A stretch of 64,000 bases of DNA from Actinopolyspora lacussalsi subsp. righensis (GTDB lineage: Bacteria; Actinomycetota; Actinomycetes; Mycobacteriales; Pseudonocardiaceae). The position numbers and the translations under genes are program-made. Numbering within the stretch: position 1 is the stretch's first letter; every line of letters begins with the position of its first letter. Below are positions 16,168-25,252 of this stretch, in pieces. The stretch spans positions 62,001 to 126,000 of the forward strand of contig NZ_FPAT01000014.1 in NCBI RefSeq assembly GCF_900116555.1, written 5' to 3'. The notes below the pieces were generated by a model. The model was not told where the DNA came from, did no database searches, and was given only the letters and a program-made list of their open reading frames with translations.

Positions 16168-18558
16168 TCAGCCGCCGACGTAGGACGCCAGGTGCCTGCC
16201 GGTGAGGGTGGAACGTGCGGCGACCAGCTCGGCGGGGGTGCCCTCGAACACGATTCGGCCTCCGTCGTGGCCCGCGCCGGGGCCGAGGTCGATGATCCGG
16301 TCGGCGTGAGCCATCACCGCTTGGTGGTGCTCGACGACGATGACCGACTTGCCGGAGTCCACGAGCCGGTCGAGCAGCCCGAGCAGCTGCTCGACGTCGG
16401 CGAGGTGCAGCCCCGTGGTGGGTTCGTCGAGGATGTAGACACCGGCTTTCTCACCCATGTGGGTGGCCAGTTTGAGTCGCTGCCGCTCGCCGCCGGAGAG
16501 CGTGGTCAACGGTTGACCGAGGGTGAGGTAGCCGAGCCCGACGTCGGCCAGCCGCGTCAGGATCCGGTGGGCCGCGGGAGTGCGGGCCTCTCCGGAGCCG
16601 AAGAACTCCTGAGCTCGGCTCACCGGCATCGCCAGTACCTCGCTGATGTCACGGCCACCGAGGTGGTGTTCCAGCACCGAGGCCTGGAACCGATTGCCCT
16701 CGCACTCCTCGCAGGTGGTGGCCACCCCGGCCATCATCGCCAGGTCGGTGTAGACGACACCGGCACCGTTGCAGTTGGGGCAGGCACCTTCGGAATTGGC
16801 GCTGAACAGCGCCGGTTTCACACCGTTCGCCTTGGCGAACGCCTTGCGGATCGGATCGAGCAGTCCGGTGTAGGTCGCCGGGTTGCTCCGGCGTGAGCCG
16901 CGGATCGCCCCCTGGTCGATCGACACCACCCCTTCCCCGGCGGATATCGAGCCGTGCACGAGCGAGCTCTTGCCGGAACCGGCCACACCGGTGACCACGC
17001 AGAGCACCCCCAGCGGCACGTCGACGTCGACCTCGCGCAGATTGTTCGCCGCGGCACCGCGAATCTCCAGCGCACCGGTGGGTTCGCGCACCGCTTCCTT
17101 GAGCCCGGCCCGGTCGTCGAGATGACGTCCGGTGACCGTGCCCGATGCCCGCAGTCCGGCGACGCTGCCCTCGAAGCAGACACTGCCCCCGGACGTTCCC
17201 GCCCCAGGGCCGAGGTCGACGACGTGGTCGGCGATCTCGATCGCCTCCGGCTCGTGCTCCACGACGAGCACCGTGTTGCCCTTGTCCCGCAGCCGCAGCA
17301 ACAGATCGTTCATCCGCCCGATGTCATGCGGATGCAGACCCGTGGTGGGCTCGTCGAAGACGTAGGTGACGTCGGTCAACGAGGAACCGAGATGGCGAAT
17401 CATCTTCACCCGCTGTGCCTCACCACCCGAGAGGGTGCCCGCTGAGCGGTCGAGACCGAGATAGCCCAGTCCGATCTCCACGAACGAGTCGAGCGTGTGC
17501 CGCAGTGTGGCCAGCAACGGCGCCACCGACGGCTCGTCGAGGTCGCGGACCCACTCGGCCAGGTCGCTGAGCTGCATCGCGCAGGCATCGGCGATGCTGA
17601 TGCCCGCGATCTTCGACGAGCGGGCGGCCTCGCTCAGCCGGGTGCCGTCGCACTCCGGGCAAACGGTGAAGGTCACCACCCGCTCCACGAACGCGCGAAT
17701 GTGCGGCTGCATCGCTTCGACGTCCTTGGACAGCATCGACTTGCGGATCTTGGGGATCAGCCCCTCGTAGGTGAGGTTGACATCGTCGACCCTGATCTTG
17801 GTCGGCTCCTTGTACAGCAGCGCGTCGAGCTCTTCCGCGGTGAAGTCGCGGACCGGTTTGTCCGGGTCGAAGAAGCCGCAGCCACGGAAGATGCGACCGT
17901 ACCAACCGTCCATGCTGTAGCCGGGAACCGTGAGAGCACCCTCGTTGAGCGACTTGTCGGCGTCGTAGATCTGTGACAGGTCGAAATCGGTGACCGAGCC
18001 ACGGCCCTCGCAGTGTGGACACATGCCGCCGGTGATGCTGAAGTCGCGACGTTCCTTCACGGTTTTTCCGCCACGCTCGAACGTGACCGCCCCCGCACCG
18101 CTGATCGAGGCCACGTTGAACGAGAACGCCTTCGGTGAACCGATGTGCGGCTGCCCGATCCTGCTGAACAGGACACGCAGCATCGCGTTGACGTCGGTGG
18201 CGGTGCCGACCGTGGAACGCGGATCGGACCCCATCCGCTCCTGGTCGACGATGATGGCCGTGGTCAGCCCGTCGAGCACATCCACCTCGGGGCGAGCCAG
18301 CGTGGGCATGAACCCCTGCAGGAAGGCGCTGTAGGTCTCGTTGATCAGGCGCTGCGACTCCGCGGCGATCGTGTCGAACACCAGCGAGCTCTTTCCCGAG
18401 CCCGACACCCCGGTGAACACCGTCAACCGACGCTTGGGGAGCTCGATGCCGACATCGGCGAGATTGTTCTCCCGCGCGCCGTGCACGCGGATGAGATCAT
18501 GACCGTCGGCAGCGTGCGGAACGGGTGAATGCGGGTGCGTTTCCTCGGTGGTGTTCAT
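16168..18558 (-). CDS. UvrA-like ABC ATPase (drug-resistance type paralogue)
   Basis: A 796-residue tandem ABC ATPase with UvrA architecture. The first half has Walker A GVSGSGKSS and signature LSGGEAQR. The second half has GVAGSGKSS and LSGGERQR, each followed by DEPTTGLH. Zinc-finger Cys pairs are visible as CPHCEGRG, CPECDGTR, CPNCNGAG and CEECEGNR. Housekeeping UvrA is about 950 residues; the missing ~150 residues match loss of the UvrB-binding region, as in paralogues tied to self-resistance against DNA-binding drugs. The ATG at 18558 follows GGGAGG. It sits 191 bases downstream of a VOC protein and an AraC regulator, a set that suggests inducible protection from a DNA-directed compound. 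Confidence 0.88.
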   Translation of the reverse strand: MNTTEETHPHSPVPHAADGHDLIRVHGARENNLADVGIELPKRRLTVFTGVSGSGKSSLVFDTIAAESQRLINETYSAFLQGFMPTLARPEVDVLDGLTTAIIVDQERMGSDPRSTVGTATDVNAMLRVLFSRIGQPHIGSPKAFSFNVASISGAGAVTFERGGKTVKERRDFSITGGMCPHCEGRGSVTDFDLSQIYDADKSLNEGALTVPGYSMDGWYGRIFRGCGFFDPDKPVRDFTAEELDALLYKEPTKIRVDDVNLTYEGLIPKIRKSMLSKDVEAMQPHIRAFVERVVTFTVCPECDGTRLSEAARSSKIAGISIADACAMQLSDLAEWVRDLDEPSVAPLLATLRHTLDSFVEIGLGYLGLDRSAGTLSGGEAQRVKMIRHLGSSLTDVTYVFDEPTTGLHPHDIGRMNDLLLRLRDKGNTVLVVEHEPEAIEIADHVVDLGPGAGTSGGSVCFEGSVAGLRASGTVTGRHLDDRAGLKEAVREPTGALEIRGAAANNLREVDVDVPLGVLCVVTGVAGSGKSSLVHGSISAGEGVVSIDQGAIRGSRRSNPATYTGLLDPIRKAFAKANGVKPALFSANSEGACPNCNGAGVVYTDLAMMAGVATTCEECEGNRFQASVLEHHLGGRDISEVLAMPVSRAQEFFGSGEARTPAAHRILTRLADVGLGYLTLGQPLTTLSGGERQRLKLATHMGEKAGVYILDEPTTGLHLADVEQLLGLLDRLVDSGKSVIVVEHHQAVMAHADRIIDLGPGAGHDGGRIVFEGTPAELVAARSTLTGRHLASYVGG

Positions 18559-18749
18559 CGTGCCTCCCAGTGTTGGGCGCGTCTCCGTCATCGCTGTCCA
18601 CGGCTGTGCTCCCGAACGGATCCGAACAATGTGTCCGATCGCGCACCGTCGACACGACCGGCGAGCACTCGCCGTGGCCCTGCCGGTGACCTCGACGACG
18701 GTGGGGCCGTACCCCGTCGTGCGCTCGGTGTCCGTCCCCGCCGGTCGCG

Positions 18750-19160
18750 TCAGCGCGACTGCTGAATACGGATCAGATTTCCGGCGGGATCGCGGACGGC
18801 GCAGTCACGAACGCCGTAGGGCTGCTCGGCGGGTTCCTGAACGATCTCGGAATCGCCGACTCGCAGCCTGTCGAAGGTGGTGTCGAGGTCGTCGGTGGCC
18901 AGCAGCAGCATGGCGTAGGTTCCCTTCGCCATCATCTCGGTGATGGTGCGGCGCTCCTCGTCGGTGACCCCCGGGTCTGCCACGGGCGGAGCGAGAACCA
19001 CGGACGTGCCGGGCTGCCCGGCGGGGCCGACCGTGATCCAGCGCATCCTGCCGTTGCCTACGTCGTAGCGGACTTCGAATCCCAGCACGTCCCGATAGAA
19101 AGCCAGGGAGGCTTCCGGGTCCTCGTGCGGAAGGAAACTGGAGTGAATGGTGAGGCTCAT
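18750..19160 (-). CDS. VOC-superfamily protein (glyoxalase/bleomycin-resistance fold)
   Basis: A 136-residue VOC protein containing both beta-alpha-beta-beta-beta units. It opens with SLTIHSSFLPHEDPEASLAF, then FYRDVLGFEVRYDVG, and ends with GVRDCAVRDPAGNLIRIQQ, the usual closing strand with a metal-type Glu replaced by Arg-rich surroundings. Members either catalyse metal-dependent reactions or sequester drugs such as bleomycin; which applies here is unclear. The ATG is six bases from the stop of the AraC regulator, so the two are almost certainly in one operon. Confidence 0.88.
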   Translation of the reverse strand: MSLTIHSSFLPHEDPEASLAFYRDVLGFEVRYDVGNGRMRWITVGPAGQPGTSVVLAPPVADPGVTDEERRTITEMMAKGTYAMLLLATDDLDTTFDRLRVGDSEIVQEPAEQPYGVRDCAVRDPAGNLIRIQQSR

Positions 19161-19166
19161 GGCGGT

Positions 19167-19616
19167 TCAGACTAGTTGCGGAGGGGTGACCCGTGCTTCT
19201 CGATTCCTGATCGGTCTGCTCACCCGCTTGGCCACGCACGCGGGCACACCGGCCGTGCTGGGCGTGGCGGTACGCCGGTAAGCACTGGGAGGCATACCGA
19301 CCAGCTCGGTGAACCGCGTGCTGAAGGTGCCCAACGAGCGGCAACCGACCGCGAAACAGACCTCGGTGACGCTGAGATCGCCTCGACGCAACAACGCCAT
19401 CGCGCGCTCGATACGCCGCGTCATCAGGTAGGAGTACAGTGATTCGCCGTAGGCGCGACGGAACGCGCGACTGAGGTGGCCCGCCGACATGTGCACCCCC
19501 AGCGCGAGCGCTGCCACGTCCAGCGGCCGGTCGTACTCCCGGTCGATCCGGTCCCGGACCCGGCGCAACCGGGTGAGTTCGTCCAAATGTCGCGATGCCG
19601 CGCCGCTGCTGGTCAC
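19167..19616 (-). CDS. AraC-family transcriptional regulator (HTH domain only)
   Basis: A 149-residue protein that is little more than the AraC double helix-turn-helix: LDVAALALGVHMSAGHLSRAFRRAYGES and LSVTEVCFAVGCRSLGTFSTRFTELVGMPPSAYR. The GTG at 19616 is preferred; the longer frame upstream is Arg-rich and overlaps the divergent DUF421 gene. There is no ligand domain, as in the short MarA/SoxS-like and related regulators. It is followed after six bases by the VOC gene and then the UvrA-like gene, which are its likely targets. Confidence 0.87.
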   Translation of the reverse strand: MTSSGAASRHLDELTRLRRVRDRIDREYDRPLDVAALALGVHMSAGHLSRAFRRAYGESLYSYLMTRRIERAMALLRRGDLSVTEVCFAVGCRSLGTFSTRFTELVGMPPSAYRRTATPSTAGVPACVAKRVSRPIRNREARVTPPQLV

Positions 19617-19808
19617 CCGATCGATGTTGCCACGCCGCACGCGAATTGCCCGCCGTCCCCGCCGGCGGGAGCGGCGGCCCCTTCCCGCCACGCGACTTTC
19701 GCCGACCGAGCCGCGTGAGAAAACCGGTTGACCTCGGCCGATGGTAGTTTGCGCCGGCAACGTTCGAATCGTTCGCGGAACTTCCCGGCCCGCCCAAGGG
19801 GGCAGCAA

Positions 19809-20432
19809 GTGATCGATGGTTTGCATGTGTCGTGGCAGACACTGGCGCTCGTGGCGCTCTCGACAGTGTCGATCTACATTTCACTGATCGCGTTCTCCCG
19901 GATCGCCGGGCTGCGTTCGTTCTCACAGATGACGAACTTCGACTACGCGGCCACCGTGGCCTTCGGGTCGATCACCGCCACCACCGCGGTCAGTTCCGAG
20001 GTGTCGCTGCTGCAGGGCATGTTCGCGCTGGCGGCGCTGTTCATCACGCAGAGCCTGCTGGCGTACCTGCGCAAGCTCCGCAGGGTCGAACGGGTCACCG
20101 ACAACCGGCCGTTGCTGCTCATGGACGGTTCCCGGGAACTGCGCGAGAACCTGGATCAGGCGCAGATGACCCGCAACGACCTCTACGCGAAACTGCGGCT
20201 GGCCGGGATCACCCGCCTGGAACAGCTCGAGGCGGTCGTGCTGGAGACCACGGGAGAGGTCTCGGTACTGACCGTCGACCCCGAGGGACGTCCCGTGGAC
20301 AGCAGGCTGCTTTCCAGCGTCGACGGGCCGCAACAGCCGGTACGCAGCGGGCTGCCCACCCACACCGCGGACTCCCCCGAGTCCACCGACCCCTCCTCCG
20401 AACCGTCCACCGGCCCGGAAGAGGACCGGTAA
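19809..20432 (+). CDS. DUF421 (YetF-like) membrane protein
   Basis: A 207-residue protein with three N-terminal helices (LALVALSTVSIYISLIAFSR onward). The DUF421 cytoplasmic domain has FSQMTNFDYAATVAFGSI, RPLLLMDGSRELRENLDQAQ, the LYAKLRLAGI helix and VLETTGEVSVL. The last ~45 residues are an acidic Ser/Pro/Glu tail. The function of the family is not settled; YetF-like proteins have been tied to envelope and spore properties. The start is the GTG at 19809 with AAGGGGG upstream. It is divergent from the AraC operon. Confidence 0.87.
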   Translation: MIDGLHVSWQTLALVALSTVSIYISLIAFSRIAGLRSFSQMTNFDYAATVAFGSITATTAVSSEVSLLQGMFALAALFITQSLLAYLRKLRRVERVTDNRPLLLMDGSRELRENLDQAQMTRNDLYAKLRLAGITRLEQLEAVVLETTGEVSVLTVDPEGRPVDSRLLSSVDGPQQPVRSGLPTHTADSPESTDPSSEPSTGPEEDR

Positions 20433-20495
20433 ACCCCGGGGATCAGTGCCACCGATCCGGCACGACCGAGCAGGACCACCGGGGACGACACGCGG

Positions 20496-21473
20496 CTACT
20501 GCATGGCGGTGACGCAGGGATGTCTCCGGTCACGGCCACAGCAGTAGATCTGCAGCGTGTAATCACGTCCGATCCGAACCCCCGGGTGGCTCTCCGGGTC
20601 AGGAACTTCACCGAGCTCAGCGTTGTCCTCGACGGCACGCCAACTGGAGGTGAAGTTCCCTCCTTCCATCATCAACAACGGTTCGACGTCGGCCCCGCAC
20701 TGTTCACAGCCCAGCTGAATCGGATCGCCGAACGTCCACATCGATTCCCAACCGCCCACTTTCCAACCGGGCGGTATCGACAGATCGTCGTCGTAATCCA
20801 TGTGCCGTTCCTGCTCCCACTCGCGGATGCGTTCCGCGAGATTCTGCGGAATCAGATGCGACGGTGGGAATTCGATGATCCGCTCCGGATTGAGCACACA
20901 CGGGTGAGGAACGAACTCTTCATCCACCACCAGGGCCGGTTCCGGAGGTTCCAGCAGCACCTGCTCGATGTCGGCCGCACGGCGCCAATACAACCACACG
21001 TTCGGGGTGTAGTCGTCCTCGTGGTCGAAAGGACACCACAGCACCTGCAGCAGATCGACTCCCGGAGGGCAGACCAGGTCGGGGATCTCGGTGGCGTAGA
21101 GCTGCGCCACGGGCAACAACGGCATCGGGCTGAGCGCGTGCTCGGCTACCGGGACTCCTTCCCTCGAACGCCGCAGCGTTTCCAAATCCGCAGCCGACAG
21201 CGGGCACGGCTCGCCGGTGGCGAGCCCGCGTGCGGCTCGGACCTCGTGCAACGAGGTCAACTCGGGCGCGAAGCGGTACTTGTTGTGGTGACAATCGTGG
21301 CAGTGTGGCCACGGTTCCTCGGTGGGCCACAGCAGTGGCCCACCGATCGAGCTCTGCTCCACGGTGGGGGCGCCGCGTCGGGGGTGGAGCCTGGTGGTGG
21401 TTCTGGTCATCCCGGCCAGTTCCGGAAACACCTCGGCCATGTTCACCGGGCGTGGTGGGGTGGTGCGTGCCAT
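20496..21473 (-). CDS. DUF1963 (YwqG-like) family protein
   Basis: A soluble 325-residue protein. SSIGGPLLWPTEEPWPHC, LLPVAQLYATEIPDLVCPPG, DLLQVLWCPFDHEDDYTP and GWKVGGWESMWTFGDPIQ form the repeated pattern of DUF1963 proteins. Two Cys pairs (HCHDCHH and CEQCG) could bind zinc. The acidic N- and C-terminal halves fit a cytoplasmic protein. The ATG at 21473 was chosen for MARTTPPRPV; GAGGAG lies about ten bases before it. No function is known for the family. The gene converges on DUF421. Confidence 0.7.
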   Translation of the reverse strand: MARTTPPRPVNMAEVFPELAGMTRTTTRLHPRRGAPTVEQSSIGGPLLWPTEEPWPHCHDCHHNKYRFAPELTSLHEVRAARGLATGEPCPLSAADLETLRRSREGVPVAEHALSPMPLLPVAQLYATEIPDLVCPPGVDLLQVLWCPFDHEDDYTPNVWLYWRRAADIEQVLLEPPEPALVVDEEFVPHPCVLNPERIIEFPPSHLIPQNLAERIREWEQERHMDYDDDLSIPPGWKVGGWESMWTFGDPIQLGCEQCGADVEPLLMMEGGNFTSSWRAVEDNAELGEVPDPESHPGVRIGRDYTLQIYCCGRDRRHPCVTAMQ

Positions 21474-21629
21474 AACGGATGGGACTCCTCGTCGTCGGTG
21501 GGCACATCCCACCACGCACCACCGACGTCCTCACCGCACCCACGACTACCCCGCCCCCGTCCGGACGAGCACCGCACCACGTACCGGCCCGGTCGACACG
21601 CCCACGCCGACCGGGCCGGGCGGTGGGAC

Positions 21630-22823
21630 TCAACCGTCGGCGCGCTGCTGCGAGTTTCCCGCTCCCCCGAGGGCCTGCTGATCCGCCGAGCCGCTGGCCC
21701 GTGGTGTGCTGCTCAGGTCGGTGGGAACTTCCTTGCGGGCCACCGCCTCGGCCGCGCGCACCGCCTCGGCCACCTCGGGGTTGGAGGCCATGTCGAACCA
21801 GGAGGACACCGACGGGTCGTCCTGCTCCGGGGGCTCGCTGGGAACTTCCTGCTCGGGCGGTTCGTAGCGGAACACACCCTCCTCGTCGGGGCTGCCGAGC
21901 ATGCGGGCGAAGCCCTCCAGGGACTTGCTGAACTCGCTGGGCACCACCCAGACCTTGTTGGCGTCGCCCTGGGCCATCTCGGGCAGGGTCTGCAGATACT
22001 GGTAGGCCAGCATCTCGGGAGTGGGCTTGGCGCGTTTGACGGCGGCGAAGGTTTTCTCGATCGCCTTGGCCTCACCCTGGGCGGTGAGGTACTTGCTGGC
22101 CCGCTCACCCTGCGAACGCAGAATGTTGGATTGGCGCTCCCCCTCGGCGTTGAGGATCGCGGCCTGCTTGGACCCCTCCGCGGCCAGGATCTGCGACTGT
22201 TTCTGCCCCTCGGCCGTTTTGATGGCGGATTCGCGTTCACCTTCGGCGTTGAGGATCATCGCGCGCTTCTCCCGGTCGGCGCGCATCTGCTTTTCCATCG
22301 AGTCCTGGATCGACGGCGGCGGATCGATCGCCTTGAGTTCGACCCGGGCGACCCTGATCCCCCAACGGCTGGTCTCGCTGTCCAACACCCCGCGCAGCTG
22401 GCTGTTGATCTGGTCCCGCGAGGTCAACGTCTCCTCCAGGCTCATACCACCGACCACGTTCCGCAGCGTGGTGGTGGTCAACTGCTCGACCCCCTCGATG
22501 TAGTTGGAGATCTCGTACACCGCCGAACGGGATTCGGTGACCTGGAAATACACCACGGTGTCGATGGACACGGTGAGGTTGTCCTGAGTGATCACCGACT
22601 GCGGGGGGAACGAAACCACCTGCTCCCGCAGATCGATCTTGGCGCGCACCCGGTCCAGGAACGGAAACAGCATGTTCAGTCCCGGGTGGGCCACGGTGCG
22701 GAACCGTCCCAGACGTTCGATGACAGCGCTGGTGGCCTGCGGCACGACCAGTACGGTCTTGGCCAGCAGCACGATCACCAGCAGTACGACCACCAGCAGC
22801 ACAATCCACACGGCAGGATCCAC
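21630..22823 (-). CDS. SPFH/Band 7 (stomatin-like) membrane protein
   Basis: A 397-residue stomatin-like protein. One N-terminal helix (WIVLLVVVLLVIVLLAKTVLV) leads into the SPFH domain (VIERLGRFRTVAHPGLN, LREQVVSFPPQSVITQDN, DPPPSIQDSMEKQMRADREK). An Ala/Glu/Lys-rich coiled coil of heptad-like AEGERES/AEGQKQS units covers about residues 185-265, and a Pro/Glu acidic tail ends it. Such proteins oligomerise in lipid microdomains. The NfeD partner lies ten bases upstream on the same strand. The order matches Rv1487-Rv1488 of M. tuberculosis, placing both at the end of the moxR-inhA-hemZ block. Confidence 0.93.
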   Translation of the reverse strand: MDPAVWIVLLVVVLLVIVLLAKTVLVVPQATSAVIERLGRFRTVAHPGLNMLFPFLDRVRAKIDLREQVVSFPPQSVITQDNLTVSIDTVVYFQVTESRSAVYEISNYIEGVEQLTTTTLRNVVGGMSLEETLTSRDQINSQLRGVLDSETSRWGIRVARVELKAIDPPPSIQDSMEKQMRADREKRAMILNAEGERESAIKTAEGQKQSQILAAEGSKQAAILNAEGERQSNILRSQGERASKYLTAQGEAKAIEKTFAAVKRAKPTPEMLAYQYLQTLPEMAQGDANKVWVVPSEFSKSLEGFARMLGSPDEEGVFRYEPPEQEVPSEPPEQDDPSVSSWFDMASNPEVAEAVRAAEAVARKEVPTDLSSTPRASGSADQQALGGAGNSQQRADG

Positions 22824-22833
22824 ATCCGCCTCC

Positions 22834-23274
22834 TCACGGTTCGGCCCACACCACGGCGACGGCCCCCGAAATCTCCATGACCATCACCGTGCGCCCCACA
22901 TCCAGCACCTGTGTCTCGTCGAAAGAGCGCGCCGACCACACGTCCCCGCCGATGCGCACCCGGCCGTCGTGGGCATCCACCGTGGATTCCACGGTGGCAC
23001 GTTTGCCGACGAGCGCATCCACGTTCGTGCGCGGTTCGATTCCCTCGGTCGTCTCCCGCAGCAGTCTGCGTTTGACCGCCGGGCGCGCCAGGAACACCAG
23101 TCCACCGGAGAGCGCGGCGAAGATCACCGCGTCCAGCCACAGCGGCGCACCCAGCGCCGCCGCTCCGGCGGTTCCCATCGCGGCGAGCCCGAGCATCAAC
23201 AGCACGAACTCACCTGAAGTGGCTTCGGCGGCCACCAGGAGCACCCCGGCGATCAACCACACCAACGCGGCCAT
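22834..23274 (-). CDS. NfeD-family membrane protein
   Basis: A 146-residue protein with four hydrophobic helices, starting MAALVWLIAGVLLVAAEATSG. A C-terminal OB-fold follows (DALVGKRATVESTVDAHDGRVRIGGDVWSARS). This is the short NfeD form without the ClpP-like protease domain. It is the obligate genomic neighbour of stomatin-like proteins, and here the stomatin gene follows ten bases later. The ATG at 23274 is taken because the upstream codons do not fit the family. Confidence 0.92.
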   Translation of the reverse strand: MAALVWLIAGVLLVAAEATSGEFVLLMLGLAAMGTAGAAALGAPLWLDAVIFAALSGGLVFLARPAVKRRLLRETTEGIEPRTNVDALVGKRATVESTVDAHDGRVRIGGDVWSARSFDETQVLDVGRTVMVMEISGAVAVVWAEP

Positions 23275-23361
23275 ACACCCATGGTGACAGATCGAATTCT
23301 CTTCGTGACCGGTCAAGTAGCCCGCGAGGGGTTGCTGTCGGCGGGCGAAGCGGATGGGCGG

Positions 23362-24195
23362 CTATTCCTCGGAGAGGGTGACGAAGTCGACGAGCCGTTC
23401 CACGGCCCCCAGCAGCGGGGCCCGCAGGTCCCGGAAGTCACCGACCGCGTCGAGGATCCTGCGCCAGCCCTCGGACGGATCGGCCCAGCCCAGTTCGCGG
23501 CACACCCCGGTCTTCCAGTCCTGCCGCCTGTCGATGTCCGGCCACTCGGTGATCCCCACCGCGGCCGGGCGCACCGCCTGCCAGACGTCCACGTAAGGGT
23601 GGCCGGTCACCAGCACGTCGTCGCCGCTGACGCGCTCGGCGATGCGGGTCTCCTTGCTGCCGGTGACGAAGTGGTCGACCAGCACTCCCAGCCTGCGCTC
23701 GGGGCCGGGGGAGAACTCGGTGACGTGGCGCTGCAGCTCGTCCAGCCCGTGCAGCGGTTCCACCACCACACCGGCGACGCGAAGATCGTGTCCCCACACC
23801 CGTTCGAGCAGTTCCGCGTCGTGCAGACCTTCGACCCAGATCCTGCTGGCACGGGCCGTGCGCGCCGGGGCGTCGGAAACCGCCACCGAACCGGAGGCCG
23901 AACGGCTCGCCCCCCGGCCGGCGGTGGAAGCCACGGGCACGAGCGTGACCGGTGTTCCCTCGTGGCGGAACCCTCCGGTTCGCATCGGAAAGGCACGTTG
24001 CCTGCCGTGGCGGTCCTCGAGAATCACGTTGTGCTTGGTGAACTCGCCACGTTCCAGCCGCACGATCGCGCCGCAGAACTCACCGGCGGCGTCCTCGACG
24101 ACCGTGCCGGGCTCGGCGGGCAGTTCGGGAGGGGACCGGTGTCGGCGCCGAGCGGTACCGGTGAGCACGTCGCGGCCGTAGTCGATCGAACGCAC
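23362..24195 (-). CDS. DUF3097-family protein
   Basis: A soluble 277-residue actinobacterial protein of unknown function. Family features are VRSIDYGRDVLTG at the N-terminus, PAEPGTVVEDAAGEFCGAIV and ILEDRHGRQRAFPM, then the C-terminal VEGLHDAELLERVWGHDLR, VEPLHGLDELQ and VLVDHFVTGSKE. The last part has a Toprim-like look (acidic residues in VEGLHDAEL and LVDHF). The GTG at 24195 starts the conserved region and appears leaderless, with TAGGCT seven bases upstream. It is divergent from the Rv1486c-like gene. Confidence 0.8.
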   Translation of the reverse strand: MRSIDYGRDVLTGTARRRHRSPPELPAEPGTVVEDAAGEFCGAIVRLERGEFTKHNVILEDRHGRQRAFPMRTGGFRHEGTPVTLVPVASTAGRGASRSASGSVAVSDAPARTARASRIWVEGLHDAELLERVWGHDLRVAGVVVEPLHGLDELQRHVTEFSPGPERRLGVLVDHFVTGSKETRIAERVSGDDVLVTGHPYVDVWQAVRPAAVGITEWPDIDRRQDWKTGVCRELGWADPSEGWRRILDAVGDFRDLRAPLLGAVERLVDFVTLSEE

Positions 24196-24202
24196 GACGA
24201 TC

Positions 24203-24208
24203 AGCCTA
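24203..24208 (-). promoter_or_regulatory. -10 element of the DUF3097 gene (leaderless)
   Basis: On the minus strand TAGGCT ends seven bases before the GTG at 24195, leaving no room for a ribosome site. Confidence 0.5.
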
Positions 24209-24329
24209 CCCGGCCATGGCCCCACGGTGACGGTGCCGGGCCGAGGTGCCGCTCGGTTCACGGCGCCGCTCGGTTCACGGGGAGCGCGGCGGAGATCGCA
24301 CCCGTTGGCGGCGATCACGCTCACATCGG

Positions 24330-24335
24330 TATCGT
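24330..24335 (+). promoter_or_regulatory. -10 element of the 24344 gene (near-leaderless)
   Basis: TATCGT ends eight bases before the ATG at 24344. There is no ribosome site. Confidence 0.45.
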
Positions 24336-24343
24336 CAGTGGAC

Positions 24344-25138
24344 ATGCCATGTCCGAGCGCAACGATGGTGGTGTGGACGTCCGCGTGGCTGCACGGCGCG
24401 GCCGCGTCGGACGACGTGCTCGATGCCGCGCAGGTGTGGGCCGAGGTTCATCAGGTGTGGGCCGCCGACGAGGCCACGGCGGCGCGGTTGGGACTTCCCG
24501 CTCCCGGCGTGAACGACGCGGGGTTGGCGCTGCTGCTGGCGGCGATACGCAAAGCCGGTGGTGATTCCGGCAGCCTGGCGTTACCGGTGGCAGGTGATGT
24601 TCGCGGTCTCGACGGGGCCTCGGAATTCGCGCGGCACGCGCTGCGGCAGGGCGAGGCCGCCGTGTTCCCGTGGGCTGGGCTTGGGCTGGTGCCGGAACGC
24701 GTCGCCGAAGGAGTGCTGCGCTGGACGGTTCACGAGGTGGGTGAGATCGCCCCCGCCGAGCACACTCCCGTGGGAGAGGCCGAACACGGCATGTCCTCGG
24801 CCATGCGCGAGGCGGCCAGCACGCTGACCGAACTGGACGTCTCACGACGCCGCCCCGGCGTTCGTGGTGAGATCGCCGAAACCGTCTCGGCACGGCCACA
24901 ACCCTCGTGGCCGCAGGGAGTGCCGCAACGTTGCCTTCGCGTGCTGCAACGCAGCACGGAAGTGGAAGCGATCCTGCGAGTGGCCACCGACGACGCCCCG
25001 AGTGGGGCGATGTCCGCCTCGGCGGACAGAGCACGCGGTCAGGCACTGAATCCGCTGTTCGAATCGGTGCGCACCGCTCGTCGGGCAGCGGTGGACGAGA
25101 TGGTGCGGGTGCTGCGGCAGCGGGCCGAGCGGCACTGA
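24344..25138 (+). CDS. Conserved hypothetical protein (Rv1486c-type position)
   Basis: A soluble 264-residue protein, Ala-rich and largely helical, with WTSAWLHGAAASDDVLDAA near the start and VNDAGLALLLAAIRKAGG in the middle. It contains AVFPWAGLGLVPERVAEGVL and a Glu/Arg-rich C-terminal helix. No enzyme motif is seen. It lies opposite-strand between ferrochelatase and the NfeD/stomatin pair, exactly where M. tuberculosis has Rv1486c, and is probably its orthologue. The ATG at 24344 is preferred because a -10-like TATCGT sits eight bases upstream; ATG 24365 is an alternative. Confidence 0.72.
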   Translation: MPCPSATMVVWTSAWLHGAAASDDVLDAAQVWAEVHQVWAADEATAARLGLPAPGVNDAGLALLLAAIRKAGGDSGSLALPVAGDVRGLDGASEFARHALRQGEAAVFPWAGLGLVPERVAEGVLRWTVHEVGEIAPAEHTPVGEAEHGMSSAMREAASTLTELDVSRRRPGVRGEIAETVSARPQPSWPQGVPQRCLRVLQRSTEVEAILRVATDDAPSGAMSASADRARGQALNPLFESVRTARRAAVDEMVRVLRQRAERH

Positions 25139-25162
25139 CACCGCGGCGGACCGGCCCGACAT

Positions 25163-25206
25163 GGTTTCCCGACCGGAACGGGCGGAGTCACCCCGGGCGG
25201 GAAACC
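25163..25206. terminator. Hairpin between the 24344 gene and ferrochelatase
   Basis: GGTTTCCCG pairs perfectly with CGGGAAACC across 26 bases that can fold further. It lies between convergent genes. Confidence 0.6.
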
Positions 25207-25252
25207 ACCGGTAAGCACCTGGCGGCACCGCAGCGCGGCGGCCGATCCATGC

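Noticed and set aside
20520-22880. A 786-codon rightward open frame
   Set aside because: It is antisense to DUF1963 and the stomatin gene, has no start site and shows a His/Arg/Gly-rich composition typical of reverse frames.
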